Source of the DNA: Caldifarciminota bacterium
Lineage (GTDB): Bacteria > Hydrothermota > Tepidihabitantia > SM23-42
DNA length: 51,457 nt
Assembly: GCA_027026255.1 (NCBI GenBank)
Contig: JALVOT010000001.1
Location: 1-51,457, forward strand
Direction: 5' to 3'
The notes under the pieces are model-generated. The model searched no databases. It worked only from the letters and a program-made list of their open reading frames with translations, and had not been told where the DNA came from. Positions 29,334 through 37,279 of this stretch are shown piece by piece (position 1 is the first letter of the stretch; the number at the start of each line of letters is the position of its first letter). A program made the position numbers and the translations under genes.

Positions 29334-30454
29334 GGTGGCGGAAAGAAAAAATATCGATCCCTTCACTATTAATCGCCTCAGGCATCACAATTCTCTTTAT
29401 GGTTCTTGAATTCAACTCAGCATCAAAGGTCCAGGCACCGTTCTTTAAAGAAAAAATATCAGCCGCCCGGCTGACGCAAAAGGCATTTCTCGAGATCAAG
29501 GATTTTGTTAAAGAATTGAATATTCCCATCGACTCGATAAATGACCCAAATAAGACCGGACTCATTGGCCTTCAATACTCGTCAATAACATCGGGTCGGG
29601 CGGATCTGAATGAAAAACTGACAACTACAAACCCGAATATCGCAGCACTTGTTGTTGAACTCCTGAGAACTTCCGGGGTAAAAAAATATGATACAGTAGC
29701 AGTTTCACTAACCGGCTCCTATCCCGCTCTCAATATTGCAATAATGTGTGCGATTAAAATTTTAAAACTTCATCCCATAATCATTACATCACTAAGTGCA
29801 TCAATGTGGGGTGCAAATCATCCGAATCTAACCTATCTCGATATGGAGACCAGACTCAACAAAAAAAGAGTTTTCGAATTCAAATCAGCTGCTGCATCCC
29901 TGGGTGGTAACGATGATATGGGTCGCGGCCTTAGCCCTCTGGGACGAAAAATCCTGCTCTCTGTAATGGAGAAAAATAATATTCCCTGTTTAGATTCAAA
30001 AAACCCGGCTGATGCAATTGAGAAAAGATGGCAAATATATACCGGTGTTAGCCACCCAAGATTGTTCATAAATGTCGGCGAGGCAAATTATCTGGGTCCT
30101 GATATAGAGCCGGGTTATATCCCACCCGGTAAATTGAGATACGGCAAAGGTCTTGCAGTCCGTTTTTCCAGGGCAGGGATTGGGGTGATTAATTTAGTCA
30201 GGATAAACAACCTGGCAAAAAAATATGACTTACCAATCGCACCAATCCCCTTACCAAAGATTGGAACCGGTAAACTATTCTGCCAGATAAGATATTCAAC
30301 AACCAGGGCAATAATCTATACATTAATTCTGATCCTCGCCCTTATTTTAATCCTGAGGATTGACTTTAATTATTATCCCGGGCTGAGAAAAAGAATAAAA
30401 CATTACAAAAATAATATTGATCTTATGCATCATTGGTCAGATAAAAACGATTAA
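29330..30454 (+). CDS. Poly-gamma-glutamate system protein (PgsW-like, 374 aa)
   Basis: The third gene of the pgs set. An N-terminal membrane helix (about 12-28), a large soluble region and a C-terminal hydrophobic helix (about 330-350, ending in a basic tail) are visible. Motifs include VAVSLTGSYPALNIA, SLSASMWGANHPNLTYLDME and GGNDDMGRGLSPLGR. I recognise it as the conserved protein found next to pgsBC in Gram-negative lineages, where it appears in place of CapA. Its biochemical role is not known to me. Confidence 0.72.
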   Translation: MRWRKEKISIPSLLIASGITILFMVLEFNSASKVQAPFFKEKISAARLTQKAFLEIKDFVKELNIPIDSINDPNKTGLIGLQYSSITSGRADLNEKLTTTNPNIAALVVELLRTSGVKKYDTVAVSLTGSYPALNIAIMCAIKILKLHPIIITSLSASMWGANHPNLTYLDMETRLNKKRVFEFKSAAASLGGNDDMGRGLSPLGRKILLSVMEKNNIPCLDSKNPADAIEKRWQIYTGVSHPRLFINVGEANYLGPDIEPGYIPPGKLRYGKGLAVRFSRAGIGVINLVRINNLAKKYDLPIAPIPLPKIGTGKLFCQIRYSTTRAIIYTLILILALILILRIDFNYYPGLRKRIKHYKNNIDLMHHWSDKND

Positions 30455-30556
30455 GCCGAATAAAAAAATAAAACTCGAAGTCACAATAAAGCAGAACATC
30501 TTTTATTATGTTCCTATAAAAAGAACGGTTTAAAACTTCTCGACTTATACAACTAA

Positions 30557-31420
30557 TCACTTTAATATCAATATGCAAACCACAATCCAGAGAATCAAGC
30601 AGATCTGAAGGGGCCGGTCACTGATTATCACCCGTTCCGGAATATCAGTCACCACCCGATTAAATGTTATATATAGATATCTAAATATTCCGTAGATTAC
30701 AAATGGAATCGTCAGAATTAAATTCTTGGTTCCAAATTTTGCAATCGTCTGAGGCGAAAGCGTATAAAGACAATACGATATAATGCATGCAGAGGTAACA
30801 ATAGCCATCATCTGATTTAAAAGCTCTACTGAATACTGTGAAAGAATCCTTCGATGTCTTGCCGCCTCCTTACCAAGAAGGATTATTTCAGTGCGCCGTT
30901 TAGATACAACCAGAAACAGGGCAAGAAGCAATGTGCACAGAAATAACCAGGAAGAAATTTCAACATCAATTACATAGGCGCCAGCAACCGCCCTTAACAC
31001 ATAACCGGCAGCGACAAAAAGCACATCAAGGATAATAACCCTTTTTATATAAATGGAGTATGATATAGAAAAAAACAGGTAAAGCAAAGATGTATAAAAG
31101 AAGTTTTTATTTAAACCAAATGCCCATACAAGGGAAATAGACAAAATAACCAATGCCCAGAGTCCTGCCGCAGTCCTTGTAATCTTACCGGCACTGATTG
31201 ACCGTTTTGATTTCCCGGGATGAACCCGATCTTCTTCATAATCCAATATATCATTAATTATATATCCACCACCACTGAGCAGGCAGAAGATAATAAATGC
31301 ATAAATACTCAATCGGATACTGTCAGAATAATAGAAATGGCGGCTGAATATAAGCCCGGCAAAAACAAAAACATTCTTTATCCACTGCCGGGGTCTCAGA
31401 ATACGCAGATATTCAATCAA
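30557..31420 (-). CDS. UbiA-family prenyltransferase, decaprenyl-phosphate phosphoribosyltransferase-like (287 aa)
   Basis: A polytopic membrane enzyme that transfers a group to or from a polyprenyl phosphate. The first Asp motif is NDILDYEEDRVHP (N56 to D64) followed by GKSKRSISAG. The second region is YSIYIKRVIILDV, and LVVSKRRTEIILL matches the phosphoribosyl-transferring subgroup better than quinone or heme prenyltransferases. In actinobacteria that subgroup starts decaprenyl-phospho-arabinose synthesis. The start is TTG at 31420, preceded by GGGG. It follows the tldD-like gene by 31 bases. No arabinose epimerase partner is in the window. Confidence 0.8.
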   Translation of the reverse strand: MIEYLRILRPRQWIKNVFVFAGLIFSRHFYYSDSIRLSIYAFIIFCLLSGGGYIINDILDYEEDRVHPGKSKRSISAGKITRTAAGLWALVILSISLVWAFGLNKNFFYTSLLYLFFSISYSIYIKRVIILDVLFVAAGYVLRAVAGAYVIDVEISSWLFLCTLLLALFLVVSKRRTEIILLGKEAARHRRILSQYSVELLNQMMAIVTSACIISYCLYTLSPQTIAKFGTKNLILTIPFVIYGIFRYLYITFNRVVTDIPERVIISDRPLQICLILWIVVCILILK

Positions 31421-31451
31421 GTATAAACCCCAAAAAGTCTATTCCTGAATC

Positions 31452-32816
31452 CTAAAATTCTGTAGCACTCGTAAATGTGAAGTCCTTTATCTTGATAACC
31501 GGAGTAATGACACCCATCCCGAATCTACCACCATATCCCGGCTCCATCGCAACAAGATAAGAGCGTTTAGACAGCCCCGCAACCCGGTTTAATGCATCAA
31601 TAATATTCTCGGTAAAGCGTAAATTCTTTAGTCCTCTGACAATACGACCATCCTCAATAAGAAATGTCCCGTCCCTTGTCATTCCGGTAAAGACAAGTTT
31701 ATACGGGTCAATCATATTGGTGTAATGGAATCGGGTGACCAGAATCCCCCTTTTTGTTTCACCAATCAACCTATCCAGCGACTTATCTCCACCCCGAACA
31801 ATAAGGTGCATCGGTATCGGACCGAATGGATTGGGCGCAGAAAGCCCATGGCCGGTTGATTCTGTATTTGCCGCCGCTGCACTCAATGAATCGTGTACAA
31901 CATTCTTTGCGATACCTTTATTAATTAAGGTCAGACGCCGCTTTGGCACCCCCTCAAAATCAAATGGAAATGGAAATCCCCGGGGATTGAATGGATCATC
32001 AACCATTGTAATCCTTTTATCAATAATCTGTTTGCCAATCCTGCCCTTTAGATAGGACCTGCCTTCATTAAATAGTTTACCATTAAAGCTATAGTAACCC
32101 ATATAACTCCAGAACTCATGTGCGGCAAGCGGCTCAAAGATTGTTGTATATTGTCCCGGCGGAAAATCAATAGGGTCTTCCGATTTAAGTGCCTTCTGAG
32201 CTGCAGTTTCAGCGAGCCTTGAAAAATTTAAATCATCAATATTGCGTGAACCGGCCTGGACATAGCCGCTTGAATTTTTACCTGCCATCACAATATTACA
32301 GAAAATATCATCACAAACTGCATAGGCAAATGTTCCATGGGAGTTACCCACACAAACCGCTGTGCTGCCGTTAGAAATCGAACCATAAGAATTTAATGAA
32401 TAATTTTTCGCAACATCAATTATTTCAGATACTGCGCGTGCCCTTTGCATACTACTGAATCGTGCGGTTTCGGGATAATAGGTCTTTATCTTTTTATAAA
32501 CCCCGCGAGGCACATCGGGCAGGGATTTAAAATCAGGATTATCCTTCTGTAATCGGGCAATATTCTCTGCCCAGCGCAATGTCTGTTTCAACCTCTTCAG
32601 TTCAAGGGAATTTGTTGATGCCGAGCCAATCTTCTTACCCATCACCACCCTTATCGAAACTCCGATATTTGATTCCTTTACATTCTGATGGATATGATTA
32701 TTGGCAAACCTTGTCAGCGCCTGCTCATTTTCGAAAATAATAACTTCCACCTCATCGGCTCGCGCCGATCCCATAATAAAATCAACAACCTTCTTTGCCT
32801 TTCCTTTTCCAATCAT
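31452..32816 (-). CDS. TldD/PmbA-family protein, PmbA (TldE)-like (454 aa)
   Basis: A member of the family whose TldD-TldE pair forms a metalloprotease that cuts unfolded peptides, including ribosomally made antibiotic precursors. The single gene here resembles the PmbA/TldE subunit. The TldD zinc motif (HExxxH) is not present; the nearest segment is AHEFWSYMGY without the second His. The glycine-rich C-terminal half (GGRFGMGVITPVIKI) is typical. No TldD partner is in the window. The start is supported by AGGAG four bases before the ATG and a promoter just upstream. Confidence 0.82.
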   Translation of the reverse strand: MIGKGKAKKVVDFIMGSARADEVEVIIFENEQALTRFANNHIHQNVKESNIGVSIRVVMGKKIGSASTNSLELKRLKQTLRWAENIARLQKDNPDFKSLPDVPRGVYKKIKTYYPETARFSSMQRARAVSEIIDVAKNYSLNSYGSISNGSTAVCVGNSHGTFAYAVCDDIFCNIVMAGKNSSGYVQAGSRNIDDLNFSRLAETAAQKALKSEDPIDFPPGQYTTIFEPLAAHEFWSYMGYYSFNGKLFNEGRSYLKGRIGKQIIDKRITMVDDPFNPRGFPFPFDFEGVPKRRLTLINKGIAKNVVHDSLSAAAANTESTGHGLSAPNPFGPIPMHLIVRGGDKSLDRLIGETKRGILVTRFHYTNMIDPYKLVFTGMTRDGTFLIEDGRIVRGLKNLRFTENIIDALNRVAGLSKRSYLVAMEPGYGGRFGMGVITPVIKIKDFTFTSATEF

Positions 32817-32834
32817 ATTGCTCCTTTGATGACT

Positions 32835-32862
32835 ATTCTATCCAGAAAAACAAAGATGTCAA
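32835..32862 (-). promoter_or_regulatory. tldD/pmbA-like promoter with short Shine-Dalgarno leader
   Basis: TTGACA (32862-32857) and TAGAAT (32840-32835), 16 bp apart. The leader of about 12 nt contains AGGAG. The -35 box coincides with the stop codon of the small ORF at 32859-33116. Confidence 0.7.
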
Positions 32863-33116
32863 TCAGCCTGATGGACAAGCAGAACCAGATATGAACAACC
32901 GTCGGTATCAAATGGTGCGGTATATTGCATTGAATTATCGGTGTAAAAATTCAGGTGTAGATTTCCTGATTCATCCACTGCATACCAGGTTGCATAACCA
33001 TTAAAATTACCCGAATCACCACATAAGATATACTTATTATCGTCATACTCCATCACTGAAGGTGAAGAGTAAATAATCAATGATAAAAGTACTAAAAACC
33101 ACCATACATATTGCAC
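32859..33116 (-). CDS. Small hypothetical exported protein (85 aa)
   Basis: A short frame starts with GTG 12 bases after the MFS gene ends. The first about 20 residues are strongly hydrophobic (WWFLVLLSLIIYSS), like a signal peptide. The rest is acidic and rich in Tyr, Asn and Asp, with two Cys (CGDSGN and DGCSYLV) that could pair after export. I do not recognise a family. A weak GGATGG precedes the start. It could be a real small gene at the end of the mntP-MFS operon or a chance frame. Confidence 0.4.
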   Translation of the reverse strand: MQYVWWFLVLLSLIIYSSPSVMEYDDNKYILCGDSGNFNGYATWYAVDESGNLHLNFYTDNSMQYTAPFDTDGCSYLVLLVHQAD

Positions 33117-33128
33117 AAAGGAACCATC

Positions 33129-34286
33129 CTATTCATTCTTCTTGAACATAAGAAACAAAATGGCGGGGATGATTAACAGGGCAATAAAGGAATACCCTGC
33201 GATCTTAAAGCCGTGAAGGAATTTGTCATAGACCAGACCGGCAATAACTGGGCCAAAGACCGCGCCCAGATTACTACTCATATTCAGGGTTCCAATATTC
33301 ATTCCGACCTTGGAATTTATACTTGTTGCATACGCCCGGGAGATCGGCATAAACGAACTAATCGACATCCGGGCGATAAAATATAAAAACAGAAATAATA
33401 CAAGCACTGAAGCAAAAGGCATATAAATGGTCGTAATAAGACAGGGAATTGAGACCAATAATAACGCACGCTTAAAACCGATCCGATCGCTCAAATACGA
33501 AGTGGCATACATCGCGCCGATGGTTACTACATCGAGGAAAAGCAGCAAAACCGCAATACCTACCGGGTTTATATGGAATCGCTCATTCAAATAGACAATC
33601 GATATTGGACCAATCCCCATCAGGGCGCCAAAGACAAATCCCAATATAAAAAGAGGATAGGGCGGCCTCTCGCCTCCTTTTTTTTCTATCTTTATCTTTC
33701 TTCCGGGAATTGAAAGTGTTTCGATAAAACCAGCAAAAAGAATTACACCGCCAAAGAGAAAAACAACCCGAAACGAGGCGATTTCACCAAGCCCGACACG
33801 GGCAGTCAATATTAAGATTAAACTTAACAGGGCACGGCTCAAAAGGCCGCCAATACGCCCGGTTATCTGATAAAGGGAAAGTGCCCTGGTGCGGTAATTA
33901 ATGGGAGCCTCTTCTGCAACCATAACCTGCATCGGTGGCCATATCAGACCTGAACACAGACCCTGACAAAATCTCAAAAAGAGAAGGCCGTAATATCCCT
34001 GCACGAAAAAATAGGATAATGCAATCACAAAAACAAAAAAGAATCCAATACGTGTAAATATATCACGCCGGCCGGTAATATCAACACCCCGGCCAATAAA
34101 AAATGACATTACTGCCCGGGCAAGCATAAATCCTGAGGTTAAAAGTCCTACCTCCAATCCGGTGGCGCCAAGCCGTCTTGCAAATATCGGGAGAATCGGC
34201 CGAAACAACCCATGGCCGAGCATACCAGCACCCGCAATCGTATAAAAAAGGATTAAGGGTTTTTTCAATAATTGATGGCGCTTCAT
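33129..34286 (-). CDS. Major facilitator superfamily transporter (385 aa)
   Basis: A 12-helix carrier of the inner membrane. The N-terminal half has GLFRPILPIFARRLGATGLEVGLLTSGFMLARA and the loop GRGVDITGRRD, which fits the MFS motif between helices 2 and 3. The equivalent loop in the second half is SYLSDRIGFKRALL. The substrate is unknown; drug-efflux-like or sugar-phosphate-like roles are equally possible. It overlaps mntP by four bases (ATGA), so the two are co-translated. Confidence 0.85.
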   Translation of the reverse strand: MKRHQLLKKPLILFYTIAGAGMLGHGLFRPILPIFARRLGATGLEVGLLTSGFMLARAVMSFFIGRGVDITGRRDIFTRIGFFFVFVIALSYFFVQGYYGLLFLRFCQGLCSGLIWPPMQVMVAEEAPINYRTRALSLYQITGRIGGLLSRALLSLILILTARVGLGEIASFRVVFLFGGVILFAGFIETLSIPGRKIKIEKKGGERPPYPLFILGFVFGALMGIGPISIVYLNERFHINPVGIAVLLLFLDVVTIGAMYATSYLSDRIGFKRALLLVSIPCLITTIYMPFASVLVLFLFLYFIARMSISSFMPISRAYATSINSKVGMNIGTLNMSSNLGAVFGPVIAGLVYDKFLHGFKIAGYSFIALLIIPAILFLMFKKNE

Positions 34287-34843
34287 TCGACCAGATGTTC
34301 AATCAAAACCCGTATGCCAATCATAATAAGCATAACTCCAGCCAGCCCCTTTATCCAGTTTTTGAACCGTCTGCCAAGCCATCTTCCGGTATAAACCCCG
34401 GTGAGTGATAAAAAGAATGTAATCAAACCGATTATGATAATCGCCCGGACTATAGAAATATTCAGCAGGGAAAAACTGACACCGGTAACAAGGGCATCGA
34501 TACTTGTCGCAATGGAAAGACTTATTAATACACCAAGTCTTAAATGGTCAAACCAGCCCTTCAATTCTGTCGATCTCAAGGCTTCATAAATCATACGGCC
34601 GCCTACCAGGATAAGTATAAAAAAGGCAATCCAGTGGTCATATCCCGAAATATAGATAAAAAAACTTTTTCCCAGAAACCATCCAAAAATGGGCATCAAC
34701 GCCTGGAATCCACCAAAGGCTCCTGCAATTCTAAATCCATTACCAAAATTTGGTTCAGTAATCACCGCCCCGTAGGCAATTGATACCGCAAAGGCATCCA
34801 TTGCCAGGGCAAAAGCGATAAAAATGAGAATGATTATTTCCAT
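34283..34843 (-). CDS. mntP: Manganese efflux pump MntP family (186 aa)
   Basis: A six-helix exporter predicted to remove excess Mn2+. Both repeat halves carry the key Asp motif, AMDAFAVSIAYG (D16) and TSIDALVTGVSF. The length matches MntP (about 188). No yybP-ykoY riboswitch, which often precedes mntP, fits in the 91-base gap upstream, and no consensus promoter was seen there. It may be transcribed from the promoter of the 101-residue gene at 35247-35274. Confidence 0.88.
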   Translation of the reverse strand: MEIIILIFIAFALAMDAFAVSIAYGAVITEPNFGNGFRIAGAFGGFQALMPIFGWFLGKSFFIYISGYDHWIAFFILILVGGRMIYEALRSTELKGWFDHLRLGVLISLSIATSIDALVTGVSFSLLNISIVRAIIIIGLITFFLSLTGVYTGRWLGRRFKNWIKGLAGVMLIMIGIRVLIEHLVE

Positions 34844-34934
34844 AAATAAATTTAATAATCGAGATTGGCGAAAATTTTCTCATCCCGGAATTCAGGAAAA
34901 TAATTTTTTAAAACAATCGACCCTTGCATATCTT

Positions 34935-35240
34935 CTAAATCCTGTATTGAATGTCCTTACACGGTTCTAAACTGACAACCTTTTTATCTTTCTTCTTCTT
35001 CTTTAAAAATCTGCCCACCCCCATCAATCTTCTGCTGGTCCCCGTTTCGGTAATAAATACATCCTTGTCTTCATCTTCGGTTTGATGAAAAATCTCTGGG
35101 CCGATTATCTCATAAAGGGCATTAATCGAACCCCGGGGATTGACAATCTTAAACTTACCAAAGAATTTCACCCGGGGGGAATCAAAAAAATTCTTCAGTT
35201 CTGCAAGTAATTTACTACTGTTCGCGGATAGAACAATCAT
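34935..35240 (-). CDS. Orphan 101-aa protein with Lys-rich segment
   Basis: I do not recognise a family. Residues 1-60 look like a compact alpha/beta domain (MIVLSANSSKLLAELKNFF..., FFGKFKIVNPRGSINALYEIIG). An acidic stretch (TEDEDKD) and a run of lysines (KKKKKDKK, about 79-86) follow. The gene is well supported: a consensus promoter lies immediately upstream, with six bases between the -10 box and the ATG as in other leaderless genes here. It precedes mntP by 91 bases in the same direction. Confidence 0.7.
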   Translation of the reverse strand: MIVLSANSSKLLAELKNFFDSPRVKFFGKFKIVNPRGSINALYEIIGPEIFHQTEDEDKDVFITETGTSRRLMGVGRFLKKKKKDKKVVSLEPCKDIQYRI

Positions 35241-35246
35241 AAACCT

Positions 35247-35274
35247 ATTTTATCCAATAATCAATTATTGTCAA
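35247..35274 (-). promoter_or_regulatory. Promoter of the 101-aa orphan gene, leaderless arrangement
   Basis: TTGACA (35274-35269) and TAAAAT (35252-35247), 16 bp apart. AGGTTT then leads directly to the ATG. Confidence 0.75.
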
Positions 35275-35349
35275 GGCTGACTCCTCACCACTTTTTTCAT
35301 TAAAAATAAAGAATTGTTCAAAAAAATAAAATACACCCCACCCTTAATC

Positions 35350-35368
35350 CCCGCCCTTGATGGGCGGG
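35350..35368. repeat. GC-rich hairpin in the spacer before ispD
   Basis: A 7-bp perfect stem (cccgccc/gggcggg) with a TTGAT loop lies in the spacer between the divergent orphan gene and ispD. No T-run follows on either strand, so it is not a standard intrinsic terminator. Confidence 0.45.
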
Positions 35369-35459
35369 TAAATTCTGGAATAAAGATGGAAGAAAGAACT
35401 GCACCGTAACTTACATATCTCTAAAAAAATCAGGGCGGAAAGTAAAAAACAGTCAGATG

Positions 35460-35487
35460 TTGACATTTCTCTATTTCTGATTATGAT
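35460..35487 (+). promoter_or_regulatory. ispD-dxr-rseP operon promoter, leaderless arrangement
   Basis: TTGACA at 35460-35465 and TATGAT at 35482-35487, 16 bp apart. Only TTTCC-type spacing of five bases remains before the ATG at 35493. Confidence 0.75.
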
Positions 35488-35492
35488 TTTCC

Positions 35493-36158
35493 ATGCCCAA
35501 CTATGCCATTATTGTCGCGGCCGGAAAGGGAAAAAGGTTCCACGGCGAAAAACAGTTCTTTATGTTAAATCATATCCCATTATTAATCCATACCCTCAAG
35601 CCGTTTGAACAATCAAGGCTCATAAACCATATTATCGTGGTTGCGCCCGGGAGTTCGATTGATAAAACAGCAAAATACATCAAAAAATATCAGGTGAAAA
35701 AAGTATTAAAGGTTGTTGCCGGCGGACCGAGGCGTCAGGATTCAGTCCTTGCGGGTTTTAATGTCATAAAGCATAAAAAGGGGATTGCGGCAATCCACGA
35801 TGGAGTAAGGCCGCTCATTTCAACATCTTTAATTAATCGTGGTATAAAGCTCTGCCGCAAATACCAGGCAGTAATCTTCGGCATAAAGGCAAATGATACA
35901 ATAAAAGAGGTTCAGGCAAACAGGGTAAAAAAGACCGTGCCGAGAAATAACCTCTATCTAATTCAAACCCCCCAGTTCTTCAAGATCACGCTTTTAAAAA
36001 AGGCATTTGATTCTGCCGATTTTAATTACAACTACACCGACGAATCATCAATCCTCGAATCCCTGAATATTCCGGTTTATCACTTTGTTGGGGATAAAAA
36101 GAATATAAAGGTCACCCAGCGAAAGGATATAGAACTTTTAGAGAAATTCATAAAATGA
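35493..36158 (+). CDS. ispD: 2-C-methyl-D-erythritol 4-phosphate cytidylyltransferase (221 aa)
   Basis: Third step of the MEP pathway, coupling MEP to CTP. The nucleotide-binding loop IVAAGKGKRFHGEKQFF is at residues 6-22, followed by VVAGGPRRQDSVLAGF, AIHDGVRPLIS and IQTPQFF. The length is typical for monofunctional IspD. It lacks a fused IspF domain. Its stop overlaps the dxr start by four bases (ATGA), placing consecutive pathway enzymes in one operon with a leaderless-type promoter. Confidence 0.93.
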   Translation: MPNYAIIVAAGKGKRFHGEKQFFMLNHIPLLIHTLKPFEQSRLINHIIVVAPGSSIDKTAKYIKKYQVKKVLKVVAGGPRRQDSVLAGFNVIKHKKGIAAIHDGVRPLISTSLINRGIKLCRKYQAVIFGIKANDTIKEVQANRVKKTVPRNNLYLIQTPQFFKITLLKKAFDSADFNYNYTDESSILESLNIPVYHFVGDKKNIKVTQRKDIELLEKFIK

Positions 36159-37279
36159 AAAAAGTAATCATCTTAGGCTCAACCGGTTCAATCGGTAAAA
36201 ATACAATAAAAGTTATACAGAATCTTAAAGGTTTTAAAACCGTAGCCATCGCTGGCTATAAAAATTATCGCCTTCTCATTAACCAGGCAAGAATGTTAAA
36301 ACCAAAAACGGTTGGGATTATCAACTGCAGATTCTATACTGCACTGAAAAATGCCTTACCCCGCACAAAGATATTCTGCGGTGAAGCAGGCATCCTTGAA
36401 ATGATTGAGGGCAGCCAGGCGGATATCCTTGTCAGTGCATTTGCCAGTTCCGTTGGAATCCACGGTATCCTCAAGGCGATAGAAAAGAGAATGAGAATCT
36501 GCCTTGCGACCAAAGAAATTCTGGTAAGTTTTGGTGATATCGTTATGGAAAAGATAAAAAAATACAGGACCGAATTATTACCCGTGGATAGTGAACACTC
36601 GGCAATCTATCAGTGTCTTGAAGGAAGAGATAAAAAGGACCTTAAGCGGGTCATCCTCACCGCATCAGGTGGACCATTCTTAAATCGGAGTCTGAAAAAT
36701 GTAACGAAAAAAGATGTCCTGAAACATCCCGTCTGGAATATGGGCTCAAAAATAACGGTCGATTCCGCAACGATGATGAACAAAGGGCTTGAAGTCATCG
36801 AGGCATCACACCTATTTAACCTACCACTGGAAAAGATTGATGTCTTAATCCATCCCGAGGCGATTATACATTCAATGGTCCAGTTCAAGGATGGAACATA
36901 CCTTGCCCAGCTCTCCGTGCCCGATATGAAACTACCCATCCAATATGCCCTCACGGCACCAAAACGGTATAAATCTTTGGTGCCCGACCTCAACCTGACG
37001 CGCATCAAAAAGCTTACATTTTTCAAACCAGACCTTAAACGTTTCCCCTGCTTGAAATTTGCCTACGAGGCATTAAAGATTGGTAAAAGTATGCCGGCAG
37101 TTTTAAATGCTGCAAATGAAAGCACTGTTAAATTTTTCCTTGAAGATAAGGTAAAATTCAACGAAATTCCATTGATTATCAGAAAAATTATGAACCTCCA
37201 CAGACCATTTAAAGGCGGTATTAATGACTATATTCAGGCCGAACAATGGGCAAAGGAACAGGTCAGGAGATTGCTATGA
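36155..37279 (+). CDS. dxr: 1-deoxy-D-xylulose 5-phosphate reductoisomerase (374 aa)
   Basis: Second step of the MEP pathway (also called IspC), making MEP with NADPH and a divalent metal; it is the fosmidomycin target. The N-terminal ILGSTGSIGKNTIKVI is the NADPH loop. LATKEILVSFG, the LLPVDSEHSAIYQCL metal and substrate block, and TASGGPFLNRS with WNMGSKITVDSATMMNKGLEVIEA are all conserved. The length is normal. It is coupled to ispD upstream and rseP downstream, the common order in bacteria. Confidence 0.95.
   Translation: MKKVIILGSTGSIGKNTIKVIQNLKGFKTVAIAGYKNYRLLINQARMLKPKTVGIINCRFYTALKNALPRTKIFCGEAGILEMIEGSQADILVSAFASSVGIHGILKAIEKRMRICLATKEILVSFGDIVMEKIKKYRTELLPVDSEHSAIYQCLEGRDKKDLKRVILTASGGPFLNRSLKNVTKKDVLKHPVWNMGSKITVDSATMMNKGLEVIEASHLFNLPLEKIDVLIHPEAIIHSMVQFKDGTYLAQLSVPDMKLPIQYALTAPKRYKSLVPDLNLTRIKKLTFFKPDLKRFPCLKFAYEALKIGKSMPAVLNAANESTVKFFLEDKVKFNEIPLIIRKIMNLHRPFKGGINDYIQAEQWAKEQVRRLL

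Noticed and set aside
34844-34934. A manganese (yybP-ykoY) riboswitch before mntP
   Set aside because: The gap is only 91 bases and none of the conserved loop sequences of that riboswitch could be made out.
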